Positions 51,001 through 60,258 of a DNA stretch of 64,000 bases are shown here, piece after piece. The stretch is from positions 744,001 to 808,000 of the forward strand of contig NZ_JALKCV010000001.1 of NCBI RefSeq assembly GCF_023634065.1, read 5' to 3'. The translations under genes were made by a program, and so were the position numbers. The DNA is from Microbulbifer litoralis. Lineage in GTDB: Bacteria; Pseudomonadota; Gammaproteobacteria; Pseudomonadales; Cellvibrionaceae. The notes under the pieces are model-generated. The model was not told the origin of the DNA and searched no databases. It saw only the letters and a list, made by a program, of their open reading frames with translations. How positions within the stretch are numbered: the stretch's first letter is position 1; each line of letters begins with the position of its first letter.

Positions 51001-52659
51001 ATGAGCGGTAACCCCATTAGCAAAAACCACGGGGAATGGTGGCGCAACAGCGTCATCTACCAGATCTACCCCCGCAGCTTCTGCGACGCCAACGGCGACG
51101 GTATCGGCGACCTGCCCGGTATCACCCGCAAGCTGGACTATGTGCAGTCCCTGGGCGTGGACGCCATCTGGATCTCGCCGTTCTTCAAGTCGCCGATGGT
51201 GGACTTCGGCTACGACGTATCCGACTACCGCGATGTGGACCCGATCTTTGGCAACCTGCAGGACTTCGACGACCTGATCGCGGCCGCACACGAGCGCGGG
51301 CTTAAGGTCATCATCGACCAGATCCTGAGCCACACCTCCGACCGGCACCCCTGGTTCGAGGAGAGTCGCGCGAGCCGCGACAACCCCAAGGCCGACTGGT
51401 ACGTGTGGGCGGACGCGAAAGCCGACGGCAGCGCGCCCAACAACTGGATGTCCAATTTCGGCGGCAGCGCCTGGCGCTGGTGCACCCGCCGCCGCCAGTA
51501 CTACCTGACCAACTTCCTGAAGGAACAGCCGGACCTGAACCTGCACAACCCGGATGTCCAGGAACAGCTGCTGGCGGACCTGCAATTCTGGCTCGACCGC
51601 GGCGTCGACGGCTTCCGCCTGGATGCCATCAACCACGCGTTCCACAACCGCTCGCTGGAAGACAATCCGCCGCGCCCGCTGGAACTGGACGAAAAGGGCC
51701 TGCCGCCGGTCAACACCTACGAGTACCAGTGGCATATCCACGACAAATCCCAGCCGGAAAACCTGGTTTTCCTGCAGCGCGTGCGCCAGCTGACAGATCG
51801 CTACCCGGGCACCATCACCATGGGCGAGGTGGGCGACGACAACACCCACAAGATCATGGCCGAGTACACCACCGAACAGCGGCTCAATATGGCCTACTCC
51901 TTCGACCTGCTGGAGAGCGGCCACAGCGCGCAGTTCCTGCGCGACACACTGGAGAGAAACCGCGGCGTCATCGAATCCGGCTGGCCCTGCTGGTCCATCG
52001 CCAACCACGACGTGCCGCGCTCACTGACCCGCTGGAATCCGGAATTCACCGCCGAGCAGGCACTGGCGCGCGCGCCGCTGTTCGTACTGATGCAACTGAC
52101 CCTGCGCGGCAGCGTCTGCCTGTACCAGGGGGAGGAACTGGGGCTGGAGGAAGCGGATATCGCCTTCGACGACCTGCAGGACCCGTACGGCATCAATTTG
52201 TGGCCGGAATTCAAGGGGCGCGACGGCTGCCGTACCCCCATGCCCTGGTTCGACAGCGGTGCGATCAATGCCGGTTTCTCCGAAGTCAAACCCTGGCTGC
52301 CAGTGCCGCCGGAACACCACCCGAAAGCGGTGAGCGTGCAGGAAGGGGATCCGAACTCCACCCTGAACCGGTTCCGCGCGCTGATCGACTGGCACAAGGG
52401 CCTGTCAGCGGAAATCGCCACCGCCGAACAGCAGGTACTGGATACCGGCAACGACCTGCTGGCCTTTTACCGCCGCGGTGACAGCGAGCAACTGCTGGTG
52501 GTACTGAATATGGGCACCGGCGATGAGACCCTCGCCCTGCCGGGCGAATTTGCCGCAGCCGAAGACATCACCCCGCCGATATTCGCCGGCGAGGTGGACG
52601 GCGGCGAGATCAAGCTGCCAGTGGCCGGCGCGCGCGTGCTGCGTGTCGGTAAACAGTAA
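51001..52659 (+). CDS. GH13 alpha-glucosidase (oligosaccharide type)
   Basis: A 552-residue cytoplasmic glycoside hydrolase family 13 enzyme that splits glucose from malto- or isomalto-oligosaccharides. The start is WWRNSVIYQIYPRSFCDANGDGIGDL (in part), with a calcium-site-like DANGDGIGDL. The catalytic nucleophile is the Asp in DGFRLDAINH, the acid/base Glu in TMGEVGDD, and the third Asp in IANHDVPRS. There is no signal peptide. It forms a small maltodextrin unit with malT. Exact linkage preference (alpha-1,4 or alpha-1,6) is not resolved. Confidence 0.93.
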   Translation: MSGNPISKNHGEWWRNSVIYQIYPRSFCDANGDGIGDLPGITRKLDYVQSLGVDAIWISPFFKSPMVDFGYDVSDYRDVDPIFGNLQDFDDLIAAAHERGLKVIIDQILSHTSDRHPWFEESRASRDNPKADWYVWADAKADGSAPNNWMSNFGGSAWRWCTRRRQYYLTNFLKEQPDLNLHNPDVQEQLLADLQFWLDRGVDGFRLDAINHAFHNRSLEDNPPRPLELDEKGLPPVNTYEYQWHIHDKSQPENLVFLQRVRQLTDRYPGTITMGEVGDDNTHKIMAEYTTEQRLNMAYSFDLLESGHSAQFLRDTLERNRGVIESGWPCWSIANHDVPRSLTRWNPEFTAEQALARAPLFVLMQLTLRGSVCLYQGEELGLEEADIAFDDLQDPYGINLWPEFKGRDGCRTPMPWFDSGAINAGFSEVKPWLPVPPEHHPKAVSVQEGDPNSTLNRFRALIDWHKGLSAEIATAEQQVLDTGNDLLAFYRRGDSEQLLVVLNMGTGDETLALPGEFAAAEDITPPIFAGEVDGGEIKLPVAGARVLRVGKQ

Positions 52660-52689
52660 ACCGAAGCAATCAGTCAGTTTTTTGTTTAA

Positions 52690-52745
52690 GAAGCGCCCCG
52701 GTACCGGAACCGCCATTCGTCGGTCGGGGCGCTTCGCCTTTTTCT
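52690..52745 (+). terminator. terminator after alpha-glucosidase
   Basis: Perfect 11-bp stem GAAGCGCCCCG/CGGGGCGCTTC (52690-52700 with 52725-52735), then GCCTTTTTCTTTC. A strong intrinsic terminator about 30 bases past the stop codon. Confidence 0.85.
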
Positions 52746-52776
52746 TTCTGCTCTCTCTTCCTTAAGAAGCATCTGT

Positions 52777-52800
52777 GCCGGCCTCGCGCCGGCTTTTTTT
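52777..52800 (+). terminator. second intrinsic terminator
   Basis: Stem GCCGGC/GCCGGC (52777-52782 with 52788-52793, five-base loop) followed by seven Ts. It lies 40 bases after the first terminator, in the same orientation. Confidence 0.8.
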
Positions 52801-52857
52801 GTCCGCTCCCAGCAATCCGCCTGCGTCGATACGCACCTATCGGGCGGCCTTTGCCGA

Positions 52858-53253
52858 CTACTTTTCCAGCAAGTCGCGCAGCGCCTGCAGATCCCGCTCC
52901 ACTGCCAGCCCATCCTCAGCAAACTGGCTGTCGGACATGCCCGGCTGCTGGATCAGGGTAAACACAAACTCACTGCCCTCGCCATTGGGCAGCACCCGCA
53001 TCGGGTTGTGCACTACGACCCCCGATTCCAGCTCGACGTCGTGATCCATTACGCCGAACGTATTTTTCTCGGCAAAACGGATCCTGACCCGGCCGAATGG
53101 CGCCTCGGCAACCCAGGTATCGCCCTCCCTGCTGACCCGGGAACGGGCCAGGCCCGCGGCCCAGCGCGGCAGGTTGGCGGGGTCCGACGCAAACCGATAG
53201 ACCGCCTCCGGCGGGCAGGCGATGGGGATACTGATATGTCTGACCCGATTCAT
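52858..53253 (-). CDS. SRPBCC-family protein
   Basis: A 131-residue START/SRPBCC-fold protein: VRHISIPIACPPEAVYRFASDPANLPRWAAGLA (in part) at the N-terminus, EAPFGRVRIRF, and a C-terminal amphipathic helix ERDLQALRDLLE. It probably binds a small hydrophobic ligand. The ATG at 53253 gives the usual family N-terminus. It is 53 bases downstream of the PhnB-like gene on the same strand and likely in one operon with it. Confidence 0.85.
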   Translation of the reverse strand: MNRVRHISIPIACPPEAVYRFASDPANLPRWAAGLARSRVSREGDTWVAEAPFGRVRIRFAEKNTFGVMDHDVELESGVVVHNPMRVLPNGEGSEFVFTLIQQPGMSDSQFAEDGLAVERDLQALRDLLEK

Positions 53254-53306
53254 GCGAAACCCCGCTGCGGTATCAATCCCACTACTGTGACACACCTGCT
53301 CATCGA

Positions 53307-54245
53307 TCAACGCCCCGCATACGCTTTCCGGAGCGCGGCCAGGTCAAACTTTTTCATTGCCAGGAATGCCCGCGTCAGCCTGGCAACCTGCTCGCGCGAG
53401 CCATTTCGCATCATTTCGTCCATGTCGGCGGGCACTACCTGCCAGGAAACACCGTACTTGTCCTTGAGCCACCCGCACTGCTCGGCCTCCGGCACCGCGG
53501 AGAGTTTCTCCCAGTAGCCATCGATTTCCCGCTGGTCATCGCAATAGATGACGAAGGAAAGCGCTTCGTTAAAGTTGAAACCGTGGTCGTGGGCACTGTC
53601 CATGGCCGCGAACCAACCGTTCTCGAGCATAAAGTCGGCAAACATCACCGTCCCTTCCCTGTCCGGCGCCTGGCCGGCACCGTGGCGCACCAGTTTTCCC
53701 TGCCGGGAGTCGCCGAATACGGACAAATAGAAATCGATGGCCTCTTCGGCCCGGCCGCAGTTTTCCCCCACGAACAACAGGAAGGGGACAATCGGCGGCC
53801 GCGGCTCACCCTCCGGGTCGGGGAGTATCAACTGCCAGGACACGCCGTATTTGTCCTGGATCCAGCCGTAGCGCTCACTGAATGGATATTCGCCCAGTGG
53901 CATCAGCGCCATCCCGCCCTCGGACAGCCGCGCCCAGACCTGGGCCAGCTTTTCCCTCGCCTTCTCTTTTGCCGATGGCGAGTCGCCGAAGAACAACGGA
54001 TCGAAGTTCACCAGAAACGATATGGACGGATTAAAACTGAACAGCGGCCCGGCGCTGATCGCCATGAAATCCTGCTTCCACACCTCGAACGAGACTACAT
54101 CGCAATCGCCCGAGGGCGTGTCGTGAATGCGGGTTATGTTACCAACGGCGGAATTGGGAAACACCGACGCGTAAAATCCGGCCGCCTCCCGCGCCTGCCT
54201 GTCGTACCACAGGTGCGGTACGATTTTCTGCCTGATCTCAGCCAT
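53307..54245 (-). CDS. tandem PhnB-like VOC protein
   Basis: A 312-residue protein made of two PhnB-like vicinal-oxygen-chelate modules (roughly 1-150 and 155-312). Each has the family marks: [24 protein letters not shown] then [25 protein letters not shown] in the first half ([20 protein letters not shown]), and FYLSVFGDS with [16 protein letters not shown] in the second. Often labelled as a 3-demethylubiquinone methyltransferase-like protein, a label that does not reflect a proven activity. GGGAG precedes the start; two adjacent ATGs at 54245 and 54248 are both possible. It is divergent from the MerR regulator. Confidence 0.88.
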   Translation of the reverse strand: MAEIRQKIVPHLWYDRQAREAAGFYASVFPNSAVGNITRIHDTPSGDCDVVSFEVWKQDFMAISAGPLFSFNPSISFLVNFDPLFFGDSPSAKEKAREKLAQVWARLSEGGMALMPLGEYPFSERYGWIQDKYGVSWQLILPDPEGEPRPPIVPFLLFVGENCGRAEEAIDFYLSVFGDSRQGKLVRHGAGQAPDREGTVMFADFMLENGWFAAMDSAHDHGFNFNEALSFVIYCDDQREIDGYWEKLSAVPEAEQCGWLKDKYGVSWQVVPADMDEMMRNGSREQVARLTRAFLAMKKFDLAALRKAYAGR

Positions 54246-54379
54246 CATGCTTCTCCCTGTCGATATGTCGCTGTCTGTTGTCATGATATTCAACGGCTTT
54301 TCCACTGCACCGCGTCGCCCGTACCGATTCTACATTTATACCATTGATTGGCGTATGCTCCCGGCAACGGAGGTATCCG

Positions 54380-54748
54380 ATGAATATCAGAGAATTTTCC
54401 AGCCGCACGGGCATCAGTGCCCACACTCTGCGCTACTACGAAAAAATCGGCCTGCTGCGCCATATCCACCGACTGCCCAACGGCCACCGGGACTTTACCG
54501 AGAAAGATCTTCACTGGGTCACCTTCGTGCAACGGCTGAAGGACACGGGAATGCCCCTGGAGCAGATTCACCGCTACGCCGATCTTCGCGAGATGGGGGA
54601 CACCACGCTCGCCGAGCGCCAGCGGCTGCTCGAGGCCCACGCCCGCAACCTGCGCGAATCCCTGCGGCAGCAACAGCGGCACCTGGACAGCCTCGAAGAC
54701 AAGATAGCCCTCTACCGGAGTGCGATAAAGCGCGGCCGATTTCCTTGA
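54380..54748 (+). CDS. MerR-family transcriptional regulator
   Basis: A 122-residue regulator with a MerR helix-turn-helix and wing (MNIREFSSRTGISAHTLRYYEKIGLL in part, RLPNGHRDFTEKDLHWVTFVQRLKDTGM) and a coiled-coil dimer helix (LLEAHARNLRESLRQQQRHLDSLEDKI in part). There is no metal-binding Cys motif, so it belongs to the small YyaN/AdhR-like type. ACGGAGG precedes the ATG. The next promoter, at 54767-54797, has the 19-bp spacer that MerR proteins act on, making the downstream gene its target. Confidence 0.92.
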   Translation: MNIREFSSRTGISAHTLRYYEKIGLLRHIHRLPNGHRDFTEKDLHWVTFVQRLKDTGMPLEQIHRYADLREMGDTTLAERQRLLEAHARNLRESLRQQQRHLDSLEDKIALYRSAIKRGRFP

Positions 54749-54766
54749 GAACTCCCTGAAATACAC

Positions 54767-54797
54767 TTGACTTAGAGTCAACTCGAACCCTTAGCCT
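54767..54797 (+). promoter_or_regulatory. MerR-type promoter with 19-bp spacer
   Basis: The -35 TTGACT (54767-54772) and -10-like TAGCCT (54792-54797) are 19 bases apart, two more than ideal, as in MerR-controlled promoters. TTGACT-TAG-AGTCAA (54767-54781) is a perfect dyad. The motif CTTGACTTAGAGT is a known hallmark of AdhR-like sites. Confidence 0.8.
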
Positions 54798-54828
54798 GCT
54801 CCCGAATTCATCGTCAACGAGAGCAAAG

Positions 54829-55356
54829 ATGACAGGGAAAAGCGACAGGCCGCAGGGTGCCACGAGGCGGGACTTTCTTTCCACAGTGGGCCTGCTGGTC
54901 GCCGTCGCCACGGGCCCGCTTGCCCCCCGTCGATCCACGCTCGTACAGGAGCAACCAATGAGTACAGACAACAGCGAACGTTTTCAGCGCGGCTGGGAGA
55001 AACTGCGGGAAATCGACGGCGAAGCCGGGAAGAAGGTGATCGAATCCCTGCGAGAAATAGCCCCGGACCTGGCCCGCTACATCGTCGAATTCCCTTTCGG
55101 GGACGTCTACAGCCGCCCGCAGCTGGATCTGAAATCCCGCGAGATCGCCACCGTCGCCGTGCTGACGGCGATGGGCAATGCGGCGCCGCAACTGAGAGTG
55201 CATATCCACGGCGCCCTCAATGTGGGCTGCACACCGCAGGAGATCATCGAGGTGATTATCCAGATGGCCGTCTACGCGGGCTTCCCTGCGGCATTGAATG
55301 GCGCCATAGCGGCGAAGGAGGTATTTGCCGAACGCGGCCTGATCGACGCCGACTGA
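54829..55356 (+). CDS. carboxymuconolactone decarboxylase-like protein with Tat-like leader
   Basis: A CMD/AhpD-fold protein, 175 residues from 54829. The domain includes [68 protein letters not shown] (in part), without the CxxC of AhpD, so it is closer to the decarboxylase-like group. The first 43 residues look like a Tat leader ([18 protein letters not shown]). An internal ATG at 54958 has a better ribosome site (AGGAGCAACC) and would give a 132-residue cytoplasmic form. Both starts may be used. It is under the MerR-type promoter just upstream. Confidence 0.85.
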   Translation: MTGKSDRPQGATRRDFLSTVGLLVAVATGPLAPRRSTLVQEQPMSTDNSERFQRGWEKLREIDGEAGKKVIESLREIAPDLARYIVEFPFGDVYSRPQLDLKSREIATVAVLTAMGNAAPQLRVHIHGALNVGCTPQEIIEVIIQMAVYAGFPAALNGAIAAKEVFAERGLIDAD

Positions 55357-55369
55357 AAACCGGCACCGC

Positions 55370-56599
55370 TCACAGCGGCTCCGGCACTGCGTCGACCAGC
55401 TCGCCGCGTTTTTCCACCGCGCGCCCGACAAAAAACACCAGCAGGCCAGCGATGGCCAGCAGCGTCCCCACCGGTCCGGTAATCGACCAGGTGAAGCCCG
55501 CCTCGATCGCAACGCCCGCCAGCCAGGCGCCGAGCGCATTGGCCAGGTTGAAGGCCGCGTGGTTCAGCGATGCGGCCATGGTCTGGCCGCCCTCGGCCAC
55601 ATCCATCAGCCGCGTCTGCAGCGCCGGTCCCAGTGCCATGCTGGTGCCGACCAAGCCGACAAACAGGATACCGGACACTACGTGGTTCGCGGCAAAATAG
55701 AAACCGCCCTGCACCAGCGCGCACCAGACCAGCACCAGCGGAATCGCGCGCAGCAGGTTCCAGTCCGCCGCCCGCGCGCCCAGCAGGTTGCCGGCGATGG
55801 CGCCGATACCGAACACCGCCAGCACCAGCGGTCCCAGCGCCTCGGCCATGCCCGCCTGCCCGGTCAGCGTCGGCATCACGTAGCTGAATACGGAGAACAT
55901 ACCACCGAAACCGATACTGGCGATCCCCAGCGTGAACAGCACCCGGTGCTTGGCCAGCGCCGACAGTTCCCGCAGCGGGCTGGCGTCGGGGTCCGTGGGC
56001 TGCAGCGGCACGAAGCGCCACACCATCAGTGCTGTCAGCAGGGCGATGACACCGACGGCGACGAACGCCAGCTGCCAGCCGAACAGGTTGCCGGCCCAGG
56101 TCGCCAGCGGCGCCCCCACCAGGATCGCCCCGGTGAGCCCCAGCATCACCCGCGCCACCGCGCGCGCCCGCTCACGGGGCGGCACCGCCGCCGCGGCCAC
56201 CAGCGCGGACACACCGAAATAGGCCCCGTGGGGCAGGCCGGCCAGGAAACGCAGGCCGACAAAAGACCAGAAACCCGGGGCAAAGGCACTGGCGATATTG
56301 CCCAGCGCAAAGACCAGCATCAGCCCGATCAGCAGTGCCCGCCGCGGTGCGCGCGCGGCCAGCAGGGCAATGATCGGCGCCCCGACAACCACCCCCATGG
56401 CGTAGCTGCTGATCGCATAGCCCACTTCCTGTGGGGATACGTTCAGGTCCGTCGCCACCCGATTCATCAACCCCATGATCACGAATTCGGTGGTGCCGAT
56501 ACCGAATCCCCCCAGGGCCAGGGCAAACTCGGCCATGCGGGAACGCGAGGGGGCAACTGCGCGCTCATCGGCGGCCGTCGACATGGATGGAGAGGACAT
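55370..56599 (-). CDS. MFS transporter (AraJ/NepI-like DHA1 type)
   Basis: A 409-residue major facilitator with 12 predicted helices. The helix 1 and loop signature FALALGGFGIGTTEFVIMGLM and RFLAGLPHGAYFGVSALVAAA are typical of the AraJ/YdhP group that exports sugars, nucleosides or drugs. AAGGAG lies just before the ATG at 56599. It converges with the CMD-like gene and is separated from it by 13 bases. The substrate is not known. Confidence 0.9.
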   Translation of the reverse strand: MSSPSMSTAADERAVAPSRSRMAEFALALGGFGIGTTEFVIMGLMNRVATDLNVSPQEVGYAISSYAMGVVVGAPIIALLAARAPRRALLIGLMLVFALGNIASAFAPGFWSFVGLRFLAGLPHGAYFGVSALVAAAAVPPRERARAVARVMLGLTGAILVGAPLATWAGNLFGWQLAFVAVGVIALLTALMVWRFVPLQPTDPDASPLRELSALAKHRVLFTLGIASIGFGGMFSVFSYVMPTLTGQAGMAEALGPLVLAVFGIGAIAGNLLGARAADWNLLRAIPLVLVWCALVQGGFYFAANHVVSGILFVGLVGTSMALGPALQTRLMDVAEGGQTMAASLNHAAFNLANALGAWLAGVAIEAGFTWSITGPVGTLLAIAGLLVFFVGRAVEKRGELVDAVPEPL

Positions 56600-57290
56600 C
56601 GGGAAACTCCTTACAGCGATATACAGCGGAGGCCACACAGCAGCCGGGAAACGTTTACCGGGGAACGGGTGTAAGCCGGGCAGGCAACGCCGACAGGGCG
56701 GCGGGTGCGCATGGTATCGCCAACGGCCGCTGCGGGCCATCCCCCCGGCCTCCGGAGTAGCCGGTCTTTTACCGACTCGCAGGTGGAGATCCATTCACCC
56801 CGCAAAAACCTCCACTGGTCGCCCAACCGCCGGACTGCGCCCGCCCTATGGCAGTGCATAAAAGACACATTGAAAACGACAAGGAAAGCGTGGCGAGACA
56901 TATACCGGACTGCTGCGAGCAAGTTGAAGGTTCGTCAGCGCGGATATCGGATTTCAACCACTCTCCTTACACCCTTTTAAAGTATTGAGCTTTGCAACGG
57001 CCATGCCAGTTCCCGCCGGCGACCACTGAAACTGCATGCGCATTTTTTCAATACGCCATTTCTCCCCCGCCAAACCCCGCCCGGCCCCACATTCACAAAA
57101 ACTTAACCGGCACAGATATCAACGGCAATAAAACTGCCATCAACAGGCGTTACCTTCGCGCCCCGTCCATTTGTCCTGAAACGACATTGGGGGATGGACG
57201 GTTCTCTCCTGTACCCAGGGGAAACCGTACCGAAAAACACAGACCGCCAGGGAAGGTGTGCACCAAAACAAACGATCGGGTTACCTGAAA
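56600..57290. other. 691-bp intergenic region before TonB receptor
   Basis: No gene is supported here. Short open frames on both strands lack ribosome sites and recognisable domains. The region separates the divergent MFS gene and the Caulobacter-type TonB receptor and should hold the receptor's promoter and leader. I found no clear riboswitch or operator. Confidence 0.4.
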
Positions 57291-60086
57291 ATGCACAGAA
57301 TTTCTGACTTCCATAAAAAGCGCCTCCACCTGGCGATCGGTAAAATACTCTCCGGCACCCTGCTGGCCGCGGCGAGCGCCGGCACCCTGGCACAGGACAC
57401 CGCTGCCACGGCGGGCGGCTCCATCGAAGAGGTGGTGGTTACCGGCAGCTATGCCCGCAGCCTCGAAAAGGCCGTGGATATCAAGCGCGACTCCGTCGGC
57501 TTTGCCGATGCGATCGTCGCCACGGATATCGCGGACTTTCCCGAACAGAACCTGGCGGAAGCCCTGCAGCGCATGCCGGGTGTGACCATCGAGCGCAACA
57601 AGGGCCTCGGCAGCAGGGTCAATGTGCGCGCACTGCCGAGCGAGTTCACCTTCACCTCCATCAACGGCCTCGCCACCGCATCCGGCAGCGGCGGCCGCGA
57701 TGTGGAGTTCGACATGTTCGCGTCCGAAATCATCCAGAGCGTAACGGTCAAGAAATCGCCCACCGCCGCCGACGAGGAAGGCGGCATCGCCGGCACGGTG
57801 GAAATTACCACCGCGCGCCCGTTCGACTACAACGAGCGCCAGCTGGTGGTATCGGCGGAAACCGCCCACAACTCCATCTCCGAAGAGAACGACCCCAAGT
57901 TCTCCTTCCTCGCCAGCGACACTTTCGGTGACTGGGGCGCCCTGGTGTCCTTTTCCAGCTCCGAACGCACCAACAGGACGGATTCCAACTCCGGCGTCGA
58001 CTTTCGCCCGTCCGGCCGCTGGCTGGAAAAAACCGGGGACGCCCAGTGGCAGGCGGACCAGACCGCCGAGGTACTGGAGCGGGATACCGGTATCGTCATC
58101 GATGATCGCTTCGACAGCGACGAGACCAGCCGCGTCGTTTTCATGAACAAAGTGGGCGACCGCGCCTACCTGAACAGCCAGGAAAAATGGGGCGCGACCG
58201 CGGCCCTGCAGTACCAGCCGAGCGACAGCTTCGGCCTGACCTTCGACGCCATGCTGGGCAGCTTCGACAATACCGAGGACGAATACGATGCGGCGGCCTA
58301 CTCCGCCTCGAGCATCAGCGCGCTGGAACAGGTTCACGATTACGACGATACCACCCTGTCCCGCTACGGCATCACGGTGCTGACGGACGCCTCCTACGCC
58401 GCCACCCAGCACGAGTTCCTGAGCAAGGAGCACGTCTACGAAACCGATTACAACCAGTACAGCCTGAGCCTGGACTGGACCCCGGGCGACTGGCTGATCA
58501 ACGGCCTGCTGGGTTATTCCGGTGCCGAGAAGCTGATCGACAGCAGCAACCTGAAACACGTGGCCTACGCGCCCTCGCGCACCCGCTATACGGATACCGG
58601 TGGCGAGACCATTCCCAGCGACAACCCCGATACCATCGACATGTACAACTCGCCGGATTCCTACCTGTTCGAATCCTACGAGGTGAACCTGGAGGAAATC
58701 CAGGATGACAAATACGCGGCACAACTGGATGTCATCCGGCCGCTGCAACTGGACTTCCTGCCGTCGCTGGCCCAGGTGCAGTTCGGTATGCGCTATACCG
58801 ATAAATCCAAGGAACGCAACCGCGGCACCAACACGGTCACCGGCCCCAGTGCCGGCGACAGCGCCTGGGCCGGTGAACGCACGCTGGCCGACAGCGAACT
58901 GACACCGGTCTCAGAGCTGGTACCGGGCGGCAGCTACCTTTCCGAATCCGCCAATGCGCCCCAGTGGTCGCAGATTTCCAACGCCTATGCGCGCAGCACC
59001 TTTCGCTACGACGGCTTTGGCGTGGACTACGCGGATGACCAGTACTACCGCGTCGACGAAGAAGTACTGAGCCTCTACGCCATGGCGGATTTCGAATTCG
59101 ACCTGGGGCAGGTGCCGGTCTTCCTGAATATGGGCGTGCGCAATGTGGACACCTCGGTGCTGTCCTTCGGCTATCACCAGATCCAGAATCCGGACGGCTC
59201 CACCGGCTATACGGCCGCACCGGTCTCCAAAAAGGGCGACTATAAGGAACTGCTGCCGAGCCTGAACCTGACCGCCGAGCTGGCCGACAACCTGCAGTTC
59301 CGCGCCGCGGCCTCCGAAACCATGATGCGCCCGGCGCTGACGGATATCGCCTACAAGCGCACCGTCAGCGTCAGCGAGTTCAAGTACTTCGACGGCAACC
59401 CCGACCTGGAACCCACCTATGCCGAGCAGTGGGAAATGGGCCTGGAGTGGTATCCGGAAAACGGTGGCCTGCTGGCGGCCTCCTATTTTGAAAAGGAAAT
59501 CGAAGGCGTGGTGCGCGAGGCGCTGACCGGCGTGGTGGAGGATGTCACCAAGTACAATGCCAACGGCACCATCGACGGCGTCTACGATTTCGACGTCTAC
59601 CAGAAGGTCAACGGCGAGGGCGCCTACGATATTTCCGGCGTGGAACTGATCGCCCAGTATCCGCTGGGCGCACTGCACGAGGCGCTGCAGGGATTCGGTA
59701 TCAATGCCAACTACACGATCCTGGACAGCTCCCTGACCGGGGAATCCGACCTGGATGTTCCCACCCCGCCGGAGGGACTGGCGGACAAGACCTGGAACTT
59801 TACCGCCTTCTACGAAAACGACACCTTCGACGCGCGTATTTCCTACAACTACAAGGACAAGTATGTGGAACGTATCGAGCGGGATATGTACCCGGTGTAC
59901 CGGGATGCGTACGGCCAGGTGGATATGTCACTCGGCTACCGGATCACGGACAATGTGAAGCTGACGCTGGAAGGCATCAACGTGACCGACGAGGAAACCA
60001 CCGGTTACACCATCGACCCGGCCTTCCCGACCATGTACGAGTTCTCCGGTCGCCGCACGACGCTGGGCGTTCGGGCGACGTTCTGA
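57291..60086 (+). CDS. TonB-dependent receptor, Caulobacter type
   Basis: A 931-residue outer-membrane receptor of the large Caulobacter-type TonB subgroup. The signal region ends GTLAQD, the TonB box is SIEEVVVTGSYARSLEKAVDIKR, and the plug has FPEQNLAEALQRMPGVTIER, SEFTFTSINGLATASGSGGR and VTVKKSPTAADEEGGIAGTVEI. The barrel ends RRTTLGVRATF*. Members often import sugars, nucleotides or phosphorylated compounds. The ATG at 57291 is used; a GTG at 57258 is too close to its ribosome site. The exported metallophosphoesterase gene downstream may process the same substrate. Confidence 0.93.
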   Translation: MHRISDFHKKRLHLAIGKILSGTLLAAASAGTLAQDTAATAGGSIEEVVVTGSYARSLEKAVDIKRDSVGFADAIVATDIADFPEQNLAEALQRMPGVTIERNKGLGSRVNVRALPSEFTFTSINGLATASGSGGRDVEFDMFASEIIQSVTVKKSPTAADEEGGIAGTVEITTARPFDYNERQLVVSAETAHNSISEENDPKFSFLASDTFGDWGALVSFSSSERTNRTDSNSGVDFRPSGRWLEKTGDAQWQADQTAEVLERDTGIVIDDRFDSDETSRVVFMNKVGDRAYLNSQEKWGATAALQYQPSDSFGLTFDAMLGSFDNTEDEYDAAAYSASSISALEQVHDYDDTTLSRYGITVLTDASYAATQHEFLSKEHVYETDYNQYSLSLDWTPGDWLINGLLGYSGAEKLIDSSNLKHVAYAPSRTRYTDTGGETIPSDNPDTIDMYNSPDSYLFESYEVNLEEIQDDKYAAQLDVIRPLQLDFLPSLAQVQFGMRYTDKSKERNRGTNTVTGPSAGDSAWAGERTLADSELTPVSELVPGGSYLSESANAPQWSQISNAYARSTFRYDGFGVDYADDQYYRVDEEVLSLYAMADFEFDLGQVPVFLNMGVRNVDTSVLSFGYHQIQNPDGSTGYTAAPVSKKGDYKELLPSLNLTAELADNLQFRAAASETMMRPALTDIAYKRTVSVSEFKYFDGNPDLEPTYAEQWEMGLEWYPENGGLLAASYFEKEIEGVVREALTGVVEDVTKYNANGTIDGVYDFDVYQKVNGEGAYDISGVELIAQYPLGALHEALQGFGINANYTILDSSLTGESDLDVPTPPEGLADKTWNFTAFYENDTFDARISYNYKDKYVERIERDMYPVYRDAYGQVDMSLGYRITDNVKLTLEGINVTDEETTGYTIDPAFPTMYEFSGRRTTLGVRATF

Positions 60087-60176
60087 CTCCAGTTTCGGGA
60101 TTCAAATCGGGGGCTCCGGGCCGTATGGCCCGGAGCTGTGCAACCCCCAACCTTCTGAACTCCGAAACCCGAGTTT
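60086..60176. repeat. palindromic element, copy 1
   Basis: Starts on the last base of the receptor stop codon. Outer arms (about 60086-60106 and 60155-60176) pair with five mismatches. An inner perfect hairpin (GCTCCGGGCC/GGCCCGGAGC, 60113-60136, loop GTAT) follows. It is related to the element at 62324-62414 in opposite orientation. It may end transcription of the receptor gene. Confidence 0.8.
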
Positions 60177-60192
60177 CTAAAAATCATCTCTC

Positions 60193-60232
60193 GCAGGATG
60201 GGCAAAGGAGCGCAGCGACGTGCCCATCCTGC
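60193..60232. repeat. REP-type hairpin with 12-bp stem
   Basis: Perfect stem GCAGGATGGGCA/TGCCCATCCTGC (60193-60204 with 60221-60232) around an AAGGAGCGCAGCGACG-like loop. It is a typical gammaproteobacterial REP and lies 26 bases before the phosphoesterase start. Confidence 0.8.
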
Positions 60233-60258
60233 AATGCTGAAATTCTTTCAGGCATCCC

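Noticed and set aside
53307-54245. 3-demethylubiquinone methyltransferase
   Set aside because: A common database label for PhnB-like VOC proteins. The sequence lacks a SAM-binding fold, so the methyltransferase role is not supported.
57150-58748. 532-codon minus-strand open frame opposite the Caulobacter-type receptor
   Set aside because: Antisense of a well-supported receptor gene, with low-complexity Gly/Val-rich translation and no family signature.
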